Below are positions 36,004 through 46,111 of a stretch of DNA of 64,000 bases, in pieces. A program made the position numbers and the translations under genes. How positions within the stretch are numbered: position 1 is the stretch's first letter; each line of letters opens with the position of its first letter. The notes beneath the pieces are model-generated. The model ran no database searches. It had not been told where the DNA came from and saw only the letters and a program-made list of their open reading frames with translations. Source of the DNA: Ulota crispa (lineage: Eukaryota > Streptophyta > Bryopsida > Orthotrichales > Orthotrichaceae). The stretch lies in NCBI GenBank assembly GCA_963920765.1, contig OY987246.1, positions 6,450,501-6,514,500 on the forward strand, in the 5' to 3' direction.

Positions 36004-38394
36004 ATGGGAGGTTGCACAAGCTGGAGCCCGACCCGGAGAATGTCGCCAGTGAAGTGTATGTGGTCAGCTGTTGCGGTGGCGACGCTCGTGGTGATACTTT
36101 TGGTCATGAATCTCGCTGCTTTGTCAGGGTCTTCTCCGCTAACGCGGAGTATATCCAACCGCTTTGAAGCGTTACCTAACCCTCGTCTAATTTTGAGGGA
36201 GTTCCCGAGCACGCTCTCCAGCAGGGTGAGACATCTGGATGAAGACCTTGGTTTCAACCACAACGTCGGCTTTACGGATGCGCAGTTTATGGAGACGATT
36301 GAGCAGCAGTACGAGAAGCTCATCTCCTCTCAGGTGTGGCTGCGAAAGAGAGTAGCCTGGGAAGAGCATGACTTGCAGAAAGCCCCGGAAATCAAGTTTG
36401 ACACCGGCCCGCACGAGCTCACAGTCACGCTCTTCAGTGCCCCACCAGCATTCTCAGGGAGCGAGAGCGACCTGAATCGGCAAGCTCTGCTGTCTTGGTT
36501 GCACCTGAGTCCGCGGCCGCATGTGGTTCTGCTGGGGAACCACTCCTCGCTGCATACAGTCGCGGCGGAATTCCCAGACCTAGTGACCGTGGAGCCCAAC
36601 ATTGACTACAGCTGCACGGGCGTGCCGTTATTCCACTCCATGGTTGCTCGGGCCAATGCCGCGGTTACGAACGTCACGGTGTTAGTCCACCCTACCGCCG
36701 TCCTGTTGCAGGACTTCATGCCGGGGCTTCGCAAGCTGGCAGGGACGTTCCCGGATTGGGCGTTGGTGTCGCAACGCCTGGAGATCTCGGAGCTGCCGTT
36801 CCGGTTTGCGCACAAGGGAGGCGGGATTGTGTTTTTGGAGCATTCTGTGACAGGGGACTCCATGATTGATCGTGAATTGGCGAGTTTTGTGCGCTCCTCC
36901 GGTAAGCTAGAGTTGCGGGAAGGTGTGAACGTGTGGGCGTGGACTGTTTCGGATACCGAAGACGCGCTCTTTGCACCGCCGATGCCGCCCTTCACGTATG
37001 ACGCTGGGTACCACGATCAGTGGATGGCGCGTGGGTTTGCAAAAGGCGCACGGATCGTTGTGGACGTCACGGATGCCCTCGTGGGCTTTCACATTCGTGA
37101 ACCTCTTCGTGTCGTGGACGGCAGTGGTGACGACGACATGGCTACTCCGACCTGGAGCCCCGTTGACAAAAACTGGCAGAGCGTTGCCAACTTGTACTTG
37201 TACCGAAGGCACCGCAACATCGCCGCCGAAGAGAAGGATCTCTTGTCCGGTGGATGGAAACTGATAGGCTGCCCCGAACCGTTCATGATCAAGCTCTGTA
37301 TCAGCGAGTCGCACTCCGCTGCCAACCCCTGCCACTGCGAGAACATCTTCTCCCGACCCGTGTCCGGAACTTGGTATGCGGAAACCGTCCTGGAGAAAGA
37401 GGCCAGACTGCGACTCGAAGTCATCCAAGTTCCAGCTCTATGGACCGAGCTTTTGCCGCTTCACAGCTTGGACCAGCTACTACCAAAAGTGGCAGATGCG
37501 CAGAAGAACGTGGTGGTCGTGGGAATCACTTGCGGTGCGTACCTTGACATGCTCTGGAGCTTCATGTGCCGGGCAAGGGCGTTAGATGTGACGAACGTCC
37601 TCGTGGCTGCGGGTGACAAATCCGTCTACGAAGCCGCTCTCACTCGCAGCCTCCCCGTGTTCTACGCGGGCCAATTGCAAACAGAAGAGGCCGAGGACGC
37701 CGCCACCGACACCAGCTGCACGCAGCGAGGCGAGTTATGGACGAAGTGGAAGGTGCAGGTCATCCTGCAGGTCCTGCGGAAGGGATTCCACGTGGTATGG
37801 AGCGACCCGGACGTGGTATGGTTCCGTAATCCTCTTCCATTCTTAACCTCCACATTCAAAGCCGGCGCCCTTGTTGTGGCCAGTGACGAGCCCGACCCGA
37901 ACCGGCCGGCGAACAACCGTGTGAATCCCGGGTTCTTGTACGCGCGAGCTGAGAAAGCAACCATCAAGACCTTCAAGGAGCTGGAAAGAAACGCCAGGAG
38001 CTCGGCTGCTGATCAGCTCTTGTTCAGACAGGCTCTCTGTGGGCGGAGAGCGCAGGGGCGAGTGGGCGCGGCGGAATGCACTTCCCCCACGACGAGCCTC
38101 CGCACATTCTTCCTGGATCGCCGGGTTTTTGCTAACAGCAAGGCGAATGGCTACTGGAGCCACCAGAACGTGACGCAAGTGGCGGCCAGCAACGGCGTGT
38201 ATGTGTTGCACAATAGTGGATTACCTGGCGCGGAGAACAAGGTGCGACGCCAGAAAGCCAAGCTTATTTGGTTCTACAACGTCGCCGCGAGAATGTGCGT
38301 GCAGCCTTGGCAGCGCCCCCGCAATGGCTCTTCCATTGCTGGCGATGGCGATGGCGATGGCGATGCCTCTATTGCCGGCACAGGGTCGGTTTAA
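36004..38394 (+). CDS. GT77-type glycosyltransferase, type II Golgi membrane protein
   Basis: A 796-residue single-exon protein. A short cytosolic N-terminus is followed by one membrane segment at about residues 19-40 (MWSAVAVATLVVILLVMNLA), the usual type II Golgi layout. The C-terminal half (about 500-770) is a nucleotide-diphospho-sugar transferase domain of the GT77 kind: VVVVGITCGAYLDMLWSFM, then the metal/sugar-nucleotide DxD in VVWSDPDVVWFRNPLP (Asp601, Asp603), then NPGFLYARAEK and ADQLLFRQAL. The N-terminal lumenal part (about 125-450: LTVTLFSAPPAFSG, VEPNIDYSCTGVPLFHSM) looks like a second, older GT-A-like domain and makes the protein longer than the 350-650 residues I would expect for arabinosyl- or xylosyltransferases of this family. 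Plant GT77 enzymes glycosylate cell-wall proteins or pectin. The exact donor and acceptor here are unknown. The C-terminus ends in a GATGGC-encoded Gly-Asp repeat. Confidence 0.85.
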   Translation: MGGCTSWSPTRRMSPVKCMWSAVAVATLVVILLVMNLAALSGSSPLTRSISNRFEALPNPRLILREFPSTLSSRVRHLDEDLGFNHNVGFTDAQFMETIEQQYEKLISSQVWLRKRVAWEEHDLQKAPEIKFDTGPHELTVTLFSAPPAFSGSESDLNRQALLSWLHLSPRPHVVLLGNHSSLHTVAAEFPDLVTVEPNIDYSCTGVPLFHSMVARANAAVTNVTVLVHPTAVLLQDFMPGLRKLAGTFPDWALVSQRLEISELPFRFAHKGGGIVFLEHSVTGDSMIDRELASFVRSSGKLELREGVNVWAWTVSDTEDALFAPPMPPFTYDAGYHDQWMARGFAKGARIVVDVTDALVGFHIREPLRVVDGSGDDDMATPTWSPVDKNWQSVANLYLYRRHRNIAAEEKDLLSGGWKLIGCPEPFMIKLCISESHSAANPCHCENIFSRPVSGTWYAETVLEKEARLRLEVIQVPALWTELLPLHSLDQLLPKVADAQKNVVVVGITCGAYLDMLWSFMCRARALDVTNVLVAAGDKSVYEAALTRSLPVFYAGQLQTEEAEDAATDTSCTQRGELWTKWKVQVILQVLRKGFHVVWSDPDVVWFRNPLPFLTSTFKAGALVVASDEPDPNRPANNRVNPGFLYARAEKATIKTFKELERNARSSAADQLLFRQALCGRRAQGRVGAAECTSPTTSLRTFFLDRRVFANSKANGYWSHQNVTQVAASNGVYVLHNSGLPGAENKVRRQKAKLIWFYNVAARMCVQPWQRPRNGSSIAGDGDGDGDASIAGTGSV

Positions 38395-38672
38395 AGGAGC
38401 CGTGCCCCTTGCGCTATTATACCATTGTTTACCGTGCTCAATGAGGTGGGCACCATTTTCCATGTGGGATTCTGCAATTGCGGCACACATGGCTTTGACT
38501 GAAGAAGATTGTTTTACATGTCACTTGGTCGAAGTTGATTGTGGCTTTGCTTTTCTTCAGTACGGTTGGGAAATGGAGTTCGAGATTGGACTTCAATGTG
38601 TTATGAGCAAAAGGCCAGGAATCTAGATCGTTTTGCACAACATCCCAGTTACGGGTAGTCACGCCTTCTTCA

Positions 38673-38700
38673 CCCCATTCTCAATCTTCAGAGAATGGGG
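38673..38700 (+). other. 10-bp perfect hairpin in the GT77 3' region
   Basis: CCCCATTCTC, an 8-nt loop (AATCTTCA), then GAGAATGGGG, 280 bp after the stop. It could be a 3' UTR structure. Eukaryotic genes do not end by such hairpins, so no terminator role is claimed. Confidence 0.6.
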
Positions 38701-39354
38701 ACGTGACACTCCTTGATTTGCGGAGAAAAATGGGCTTGAAGAAGTTTTAGTATGGGAAGTTTTTACCATGTCTCTTCATCTTGCTCTTTTAATTTGCTTT
38801 CACCCTCCTTGTAGTTGGAGACCTTGGTTGAGTGTGTGAATGCAACTTGTTTTCTTACTGCATCACCATTTTTTCAAAGTAAATTCATTCTCCATTATTC
38901 TCTTTGCCCACAAAAGGGGGAGTTATACATTCGTTATGGAAAAATGCTCCCATTGGCTCCTATTTCCGCTCCACATCTTCTCTTTCTTCATAAAAGTTTC
39001 ATTCCTGGAGGTGTGAGTACCCCGAACGTTGTCAATTATATACCCAATTTTATCAAACATGCACGTTGGGCTGATTTGTCATGCATTTGGAAATAGAAGA
39101 AGTTGTGGAGAAGAGTGGGCAGGGTGTAGTAAGTTAAGTACAAACTTGAATTTCCGTGTAAAAGGGTTTGGTTTGACTCCGAAGTGTCCAATCGAATGGC
39201 AAGAAGAAATGGTTGCATTTGTGGTTGTAAGATTTGACGCAATTTTTTAAAGGAACTTCAAGGTCAAAAGTAGACAAAAGAAATCGTGATTTTATTTGTT
39301 GTTTTATCTTTTGAATGGAAAAAGGATATTTATAGTGTCAACAAGTTTTTCAGT
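38701..39354. other. GT77 downstream spacer, no gene seen
   Basis: Only short anonymous reading frames. Confidence 0.5.
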
Positions 39355-39768
39355 TCAACCCCTAAAGGCCCGTTGGCCCTTTTTGGGGACAAATCGGATT
39401 TTGGGCATTGCTAAATTACTTTGTGTGATTTTCTGAGATTTTTATGGATGATGAGGAATTCAAAGATTTAGGTGGGCATTTAAAATTTTCTTCATTTTTC
39501 TTCATTTTGACATTTATTGAAGAAGTTAAAAATGAATTTTATGGAAAACATGCAAGATTAGGCAGCCTAAAAATTTCTTCAAAAATTACATTTTTTAGAA
39601 ATAAAAATATGAAATAGGTTCTTTAGAGTTATATAGGTGGAAGCTTTGAATCATTCAACTTAGATTGATAAGATGAAAATTATGAGAAGTTTTTGTTTAG
39701 GGGTAGTTCTAGTTTTGAGCCAAAACCCCCTTTGTCCCCCATAGGGACAATGGTCCTTTAGGGGTTAA
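39355..39768. mobile_element. TTAA element T6 (piggyBac-like), long terminal repeats
   Basis: Left end CCCCTAAAGGCCCGTTGGCC after TCAA, right end GGGACAATGGTCCTTTAGGG followed by GTTAA. The inverted repeats extend about 35 bp (left …GGGGACAAAT, right in reverse …GGGGGACAAAG). At 414 bp it is much shorter than T2, T3 and T5, to which its ends and some interior text (GGGCATTTAAAATTT; GAAGCTTTGAATCATTC) belong. Confidence 0.88.
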
Positions 39769-39944
39769 GAAAAAATCAATCACTAACTTGTAATTCCAAT
39801 CCAAGCCAGTTGGAAATTTGTATTTCTAATATTATTGTAACCAATCTTTGTAAGGTAAACATGGGTTCAAAACTCAACAAATCTCTCAATAGTTTTTGTT
39901 TTTCTCTCCGTCCCTTGTACTTGTAGTTTTTTTGCACCTTGCTA

Positions 39945-40342
39945 AGGTAGAATCACCCATTCCCAACCAGAGATGCAAATCCAACCAATTTAGGGTGTGC
40001 TATTTCCAATGCCTATTTCCTAGCCTTGGAATAAGTAATAGTCCCTTTTCAAGATTAAGACAAATGAGGTCATGACCTGTGTCCCAAAAGAAAGTAGGAA
40101 GTAGTGAGCAAGAAGTGTCTTGGCTATGACTGGGGATAGGAGAGTCTAGTGATATTGTATGGGTTCAAAACACTTTATGCACTTCAAAATTTGTATATAA
40201 TTCAGTTTTGCGTGAAAAAATCCAAAAAGTTTTGGGTTGCAATATTTTGTATGAAGCCACCAAAGAAAAATTTGTGCCACATTGTTGCTCTAATGTGCTA
40301 TCTTGCAAGAGCTTAAATGATTAGGAATGGGTGGTTCTACCT
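39945..40342. mobile_element. family A MITE, copy A2
   Basis: Left end AGGTAGAATCACCCATTCCC, right end GGGTGGTTCTACCT, TA on both sides (39943-39944 and 40343-40344). It is the reverse complement of A3 (54417-54847). Length is 398 bp. Confidence 0.92.
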
Positions 40343-40488
40343 TAGGTGCAAAGAACTTTTTGGTTTTGCTATGAGAAATGTTATTTTGCTTAATTAAAAA
40401 CTTTGTCTTCCCCAAGATTTGAAACCTCTTAATTGCGTGTTGAAAGGGAGAGCTTTGCCATTTAAAAACAAAAAGTTTTACAATAATA

Positions 40489-41366
40489 AGGTAGGAGGTT
40501 CATGTGAATGGACCATCTAAGGGCTGAAATTGAATTTTGGGGAGGTGAAACTTTTTGAAATGTTTTTCAATATTTCAATAAATTTTCCTTGAAAGACAAG
40601 GGGAATTGGCATCTACTCCAAGTTGTTTCATGTTTTTTGAAGCTTTGTGGATTATTTACAAAATTTTGAAATTGTAGGGCTCTAAAATGGTGCACCTCTT
40701 CAGATATACATTCCATGTACATTATTGAAGGGCTCTGAAAAACAACATGTACAAACAAAGTACATTTGAGGAGGTGCACCATTTTAGAAGGGGAAATTAC
40801 AAAATGAGCAACAAAATGGAAAGAAATTACAATTTGGGTAATGGTTTGAAAGTAATTACAATTTGGGTAACAAAATCCAAATACCTCAACGGGTCTGGCA
40901 AAGGAATTGATATATGTAGCATCTCTTTTCAACTATTCTTCCACACCTACTATATATGGTTGACATTTACAATATTAAAGTAGGTGTGGAATAAGGGAAA
41001 AACATCACTAATTTTGAAAATACAACTTGACATAGATATTGCAATTTTATTTTTGTTTTTCAACTTTGGATTCTACTCACAGTATCAATTAAAAGATCTA
41101 AATTATACTTAGTCAAGTTGTATTTTCAAATTAGTGATGTTTTTTCCTTATTCCACACCTACTTTAATATTGTAAATGTCAGCCATATATAGTAGGAGTG
41201 GTAGAATAGTTGAAAAGAGATGGTACATATATCAATTCCTTTGCCAGACCTGTTGAGATATTTGGATTTTGTTACCCAAATTGTAATTACTTTCAAACCA
41301 TTACCCAAATTGTAATTTCTTTTTGTTGCTCATTTTGTAATTTCCCCATTTTAGAACCTCCTACCT
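40489..41366. mobile_element. family B MITE, copy B4, interrupted
   Basis: Left end AGGTAGGAGGTTCATGTGAA, right end GAACCTCCTACCT, TA on both sides (40487-40488 and 41367-41368). The body to 40789 matches other B copies. The remaining length is a Mutator-like foldback element inserted at 40790. Confidence 0.88.
40790..41347. mobile_element. Mutator-like foldback MITE, copy E3, nested in B4
   Basis: Ends GGGGAAATTAC / GTAATTTCCCC with a perfect 9-bp duplication ATTTTAGAA (40781-40789 and 41348-41356). Arms of more than 200 bp pair (ATTACAATTTGGGTAA / TTACCCAAATTGTAAT; CCACACCTACT…AGTAGGTGTGG). Length is 558 bp. The interior differs from E1 and E2. Confidence 0.93.
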
Positions 41367-41368
41367 TA

Positions 41369-42077
41369 TACCCATTTTTTCAAAAAGGGAGCAATCTTCT
41401 TACTTCTTTCCTTTCCATAAAAACCTCTATTCCATTTATTTCAAAATTCAACTAGAAAAGAGAAGAAAAGAGAGATTACAATAGCTCCAATCATAGAAAA
41501 ACTAAAGAAAGAAAGAATTTCAATAGAAAATTACAGCAACCTTGGCAGCTCAAATATGCGCGTGTACCTTGGCAAATAAGTTTTCTTCCACAATTTCCTT
41601 AGGAATTATTTGACAAAAGTTGTAGTACGAACTAATGAATTAGACAACAAATTATTTTGTTTCACTCTTTGAAATAAGGGCAAACTTCCAAGGGCTAACG
41701 AAGATGTAAGGTTGGAAAATACGAATACTCTTTTTACAAGTTTCTAACAAGAAGCACAAGATATGTGTGGGCACAAGATTTATGTGGGTCCCAATTCCAG
41801 CGAAGTCACAAAACGCCAGTCACCATGGCTAATACCAACCACACATGGACGTCGACCCTAAAAGTGAGAAGTTCAGGTTTTCCTGGTTTTATATAACTTT
41901 TTCCGTAAAGAAAGTGTGAAAAATACATTCTTTAATTAGGATGAAAAATGTAGACAAGTGGTGCTGGGAAAAGAGATGACTCAAGGAACATGGAACTTTG
42001 AAAAGGCCAGAAGTTCCACCCTTAATTTGGACGTCACCCTTTTGTTCTCGACACGGTTTTGAACGGCGACGGCGCTA
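41369..42077. other. intergenic, no gene seen
   Basis: No delimited feature. GC content rises towards 42.0 kb. Confidence 0.5.
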
Positions 42078-42374
42078 AGGTAGGAGGCTCATAAACTGTT
42101 CAGGCTCTAAAGAAATGTAATCCTTTGGTACATGCTCTTTTGCATAGGTTTCTAAAATGTACAACTACTGTACATTTGAGGAGGTGGGCGGTTTTAGAGC
42201 CCTATGCCACTTCAACTACAAATTTTTATAACTAAATCCACAAAGTTCCAAAAAATACAAAACATCTTGGGTTAGATGACATTGCCATTTCTTCTTATCT
42301 TTCAAGAAAAATTTAGTGAAAATTATTTCAAAATTCAGTTTCAGCCCTTAGGTGGTCGGTTTATGAACCTCCTA
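42078..42374. mobile_element. family B MITE, copy B5, truncated at right
   Basis: Left end AGGTAGGAGGCTCATAAACT after TA (42076-42077). The right end stops at GAACCTCCTA, losing the last CCT and TA exactly where GC-rich leader module B begins. Confidence 0.8.
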
Positions 42375-42434
42375 TGTGGCGATGGCGGTTGGGGTTTCGG
42401 TAACCCTCGTGGGAATTCAGGTTGGAGAGTTTTA

Positions 42435-42514
42435 CCGTCGAATGCCGTCCAAAACCGTCGAATACCGTCGGGTGTCGTCAAATGCCGTCGAGTACCGTCG
42501 AGTACCGTCGAAAG
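42435..42514 (+). repeat. eight 10-bp CCGTCGAAWR units
   Basis: Eight consecutive 10-bp units, variants of CCGTCGAATG, CCGTCGAGTA and CCGTCGAAAG. Confidence 0.93.
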
Positions 42515-43720
42515 CAGTACCGTTTTCAGGGCTTCTGCAGATAGATCACAGCGAGTGGACACTCAACGCAACCTGCAATGGCGAGCTCACACTTCCCCTG
42601 ACGCTTCCATTTCGTCGGCATCGCCCTTCCCGAGCTCTCGACGCGGTTTCGTCTCCGTTGCAGAGTTCCCTACCATCTCTCCATCGAGCTCATTCGCAAG
42701 GATTTCTGTCCCGTATTGCTCTGGAAGGACCTTTTCTTTATCGGGGGTTTCGATTTACACATTTGGATACATCCATCGCAAGGTCGCTCCCGCTCTGATT
42801 CGGCGCTTTGGTTTAAGCATCACTCTCGGATTGGACGTTGAAGGAATCGAGGTTCGTGAAATTTTACTCTCCTCAGCTCTTTGTTTTGTTTTGTGCGTCG
42901 TCCTGGTCGAGGTTTAGGATTGGCGTATTTGTTGTTCACGAGGATCGCTGAGTATGAGATTGATTTCCATTTAGAACGGTCACTTTGATACACGCAGAAG
43001 TGCGTGGATGATCGTGTGTGCGCTCGATCCTCTTTGAGAGCTACTGTGTAAGGAAATCTTTCACGGGCTCAGATCCGGGCATTCGTATATTATGACGAGG
43101 AGGATGGATTGCGGTTACGTCGCGCGGCTTTTGTCAGTCGGCGAGTGGTGACGTGTTTTCGACGCAACTCGTTTTATACGATGGATCAGCAATTGAGGTT
43201 GCTGTCGTTTCTGAAACATTGTTGATCGAGTTAGGATCAGGCGGAGACGCATGTGTCTTGTAAATTTTCGGCGCATAGAACGAGCGTGTGTGTGTGTACT
43301 GGTGGAAGTGAAACCCTAGTCCTCTGTATCTATCCAAGCGGCTAGGGTTTAAGCAGCTGCTCTTCTGTCAACGTACTTCTTCGTTTGTTTTGTGAGCACC
43401 TACTATCGTGTAAGGATTTGGCTGGTTACGAGCATATGCGGCATTGCTGGAGGAAAGCTTATGTCGTACGATGTGGAGAACACATTCTATATCGCTTTTG
43501 AGGGACGAAGTAAAGTGTCGGCAGTGGATCAATTAGGTCAAACGACGTTCACGAGGTTTCCAGTAGAATTGAAAGCATGCTTGTCATTCGGTTTTCTGTT
43601 TGCGAGGCATGATATGTATGGTTTTGTGAAGGTAGTGATGAATGTATGTTAAACATTTCTAAGCTCGAAATTGGCACTAACCTACCTCAGGTGATTGAGA
43701 TATGTATGTGACTGGTAAGC
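42435..43720 (+). promoter_or_regulatory. leader module B, upstream of the membrane-protein gene
   Basis: Second copy of module A (33176-34340), with the same order of blocks: the 10-bp array, TTTGGTTTAAGCATCACT, GGCGAGTGGTGACG, GAACGAGCGTGTGTGTGTGT, GAGCATATGCGGCATTGCTG. The anonymous reading frame 42276-42917 is not conserved in module A and is not called a gene. The module ends about 1.3 kb before the start codon at 44982. Confidence 0.6.
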
Positions 43721-44340
43721 GAGTCATGAGTTTTTTATTCTGGGGATAGCAAAACACCTTTTTGCGCCTTTTCTGCACTAGGCGCAACAAAACGTAGAGT
43801 CAATCAGGTACGCTTTGCGCCTGGAAAATGGAAAGTAAAAAACAATCTATATACATATTTTCGAACTAACAATATCTTTTCCGCATTTGTTTGTCTGTCA
43901 ACATACTTCTTCGTTTGTCTTGTGAGCACTTATTACGCAGAGTAGCCGTGTAAGGAGATGGCTGATTACAAGCATATGCAGCATTGCTGGAGGAAAGCTT
44001 GTTTTGGACGATGTAGAGAACACATTCTTAATCGCGTTTATGTATGATTTGAAGGACGAAGTAAAGTGCCGGTACTGCAATTAGGTCTAACGGCGTTCAC
44101 GAGGTTTCCAGTAGAGTTGAAAGCATGCTTGTCATTCGGTTTTCTGTTCATGGGACATGATATGTAGAGTTTTGCGAAGGTAGTGATGAATGTATTTTAA
44201 GTATTTTCTATGCTTGAATTGGCTTTGGCCTACTTCAGGCGATTGAGATATGTATGTGACCTGGTAACCGAATCACGAGTTTTTATGGTGAGCATGGCAA
44301 AACATCTTTCAGTGTCTTTCCCGCATTTGTTTGTCTGTCT
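43362..44340 (+). repeat. tandem duplication of the 3' part of leader module B
   Basis: 43362-43897 and 43893-44340 are direct copies. Both begin CTGTCAAC(G/A)TACTTCTTCG, contain GCATTGCTGGAGGAAAGCTT and GTTTCCAGTAGA, and end CGCATTTGTTTGTCTGTC. The first copy carries about 90 extra bp near 43745-43850, rich in GCGCC/GGCGC. Confidence 0.85.
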
Positions 44341-44981
44341 AGAAGTTGAGCAATAACGAATAGTTTTGCAAGAAGCTTATGTCTGTTACGTTAGAATTCA
44401 TGAGCGGTTTGTGATGTAGATTCTCCTTCGCTGATCGTTTGTTTTGGGCAAAGGAATGTGTGGTGGACTCAGCATGGGATATCTTGATATTTACTGGCCT
44501 TTTTGTTTTTGGTCATGATTGAAATGAGCTTACTCATATGAGTGGAGTCGTTATAGAATTCTGGCTATTCTGTGGGAATTTATTCTTTGCCTTCGTGGTT
44601 TTGGCAAGAATTTAGCTCTAGAATGTTTCCACATATGCACCATTATAGCAGGGTTGGAAGCATTTTTCGTCTTTTTAAAGTGTCAGGTGTTGGATGTAGT
44701 AAGTGGTTTCAGGAACTCTTCAGTATTTCTTTTCGCTGCAGGAATTTCTTCTTTTAAGTATCAGTACAGCTTCTGAATCGACTTCTAAATCTCTTGTCCT
44801 TTGCAGAGTGCGAATGGATGATTTCATTGAACTGATGTCCTGGTGCTGTTGAGAAGAGAAATTTGGAGCGCAAGTTTGGGTGCAAAGACTACTTAATAAT
44901 TTAGAGACCAGCCTTTTGAACGAACTGCAGATATATATTATTTCGTTTTTTTGTTTGAAGTACCAGATTCCGAGTGTTGAG

Positions 44982-46111
44982 ATGGGGAGTGAGAGTCTTA
45001 CATCCCCAGGATATCGAAGGAACTCCGGCCCACTGTCCCCATCTCCTTTCAAGAGAAGCGTATCATCCCCGGATGCTTCATGGCGCTCTCTCGCTCATCG
45101 TCACAAGTTCCTCCTCTACACGCTTGGGCTCCTGACATTACTGTGCACTGTGTACCTTTACTTCGCAATCACTTGGGGGGCAACTGACTCATGTTCTGGT
45201 TTGGGAGGATCTGAGCGTGCGCTTTGCCTGAAAGCCGAGTCGTTGAAGTCACATCATCGTCGGCTCCTGTTCGTGGAGGAATCTGGTACGTAAATCTACA
45301 TCTCTTAACAAGACATTGCTATCGATGTTGTGTCCAGTATTCCTACTTTTGTGGTACCAGACTCTTGAAGCTCTTATAGAATAGCTCGACTCCATAGTTT
45401 CGTATGACGAAGATTTTTATTGCAAACTTCGCTTCTGTACTAATCTCCAAAACTCATACTCCCTCTGTTTTGCAATAAGTGGCTCATTGGAATCTCATGT
45501 TTTTTTTATTCCAATTTCATTGATCATATTGCAAAATACATTGTTCACAATGGTCACTTTTTATATCATTACGAGCAACAATGAAACATTGTATGTGTTT
45601 GTTGTAACCTACTTAATAATTGAACACAGTAAGCCTCCCTACAACCTACTCAAAACTATTAAAGATACACATGATACAACCTACTCAAAAGTATTAAAAA
45701 TGTACAGGAGTTATAAGGGGCCACTTATTGCAAGACAGAGGTAGTAGTTGCTTTCGCATACTTGCAGTGATATGTGGTAGTTTACAATATGTCCTGATCA
45801 TGTGGTTTTTTTTTGCAGATACGCAGGGAAAGAAGTTTTCCGCTGGGACTAAGGGAACGCTGAAGGAGTTGCTGGCATACCTCTCGTCTATCAGCAACGA
45901 GGATCCGAACGCGGTTGAAATCAGGCGTCTCAAAGGGACAATCGACGGCCTTCAAAGGACCATCAGAGCCCTCCGGAGATGCAAATCACGTCTCCAAAAG
46001 ATAGTTACAGTCCTCCGAAAGGACCATCACACGCCGCCTGAAGGTAATCACGCACCTCTGACGGCCATTCCTGCGCCTCCTAAAGCCCCTCGTTTGAGAG
46101 GTGACATTTGA
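44982..46111 (+). CDS. single-pass membrane protein with lumenal coiled coil (two exons)
   Basis: Exons 44982-45285 and 45819-46111 (GT-AG intron, phase 1) join to 198 residues. The start is the ATG of MGSESLTSPG; an in-frame ATG 34 codons upstream is less plausible because of its context. A Ser/Pro/Arg-rich cytosolic tail precedes one membrane segment at about 42-65 (KFLLYTLGLLTLLCTVYLYF). A lumenal segment follows with two cysteines (DSCSGLGGSERALCLKAESL). Exon 2 encodes a probable coiled coil (LKELLAYLSSISNEDPNAVE, LKGTIDGLQRTIRALRR) and a Pro/Lys-rich end. I do not recognise a characterised family. The layout suggests a Golgi/ER type II protein. A Stowaway MITE sits in the intron. Confidence 0.7.
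45459..45744. mobile_element. Stowaway MITE inside the intron
   Basis: Left end CTCCCTCTGTTTTGCAATAA, right end TTATTGCAAGACAGAGGTAG, so the 25-bp inverted ends have two mismatches, and TA flanks both sides (45457-45458 and 45745-45746). The CTCCCTC terminus and TA duplication identify the Tc1/mariner-derived Stowaway group. Length is 286 bp, over half of the 533-bp intron. Confidence 0.95.

Noticed and set aside
36330-38211. Antisense reading frames of 90-173 residues
   Set aside because: Shadows of the GC-rich GT77 coding sequence, with no recognisable domain.
38673-38700. Rho-independent-type terminator
   Set aside because: The hairpin is real, but this is a eukaryotic nuclear locus and there is no T tract.
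42276-42917. 213-residue reading frame in leader module B
   Set aside because: The frame is not maintained in the homologous module A and overlaps a MITE end and the 10-bp array.
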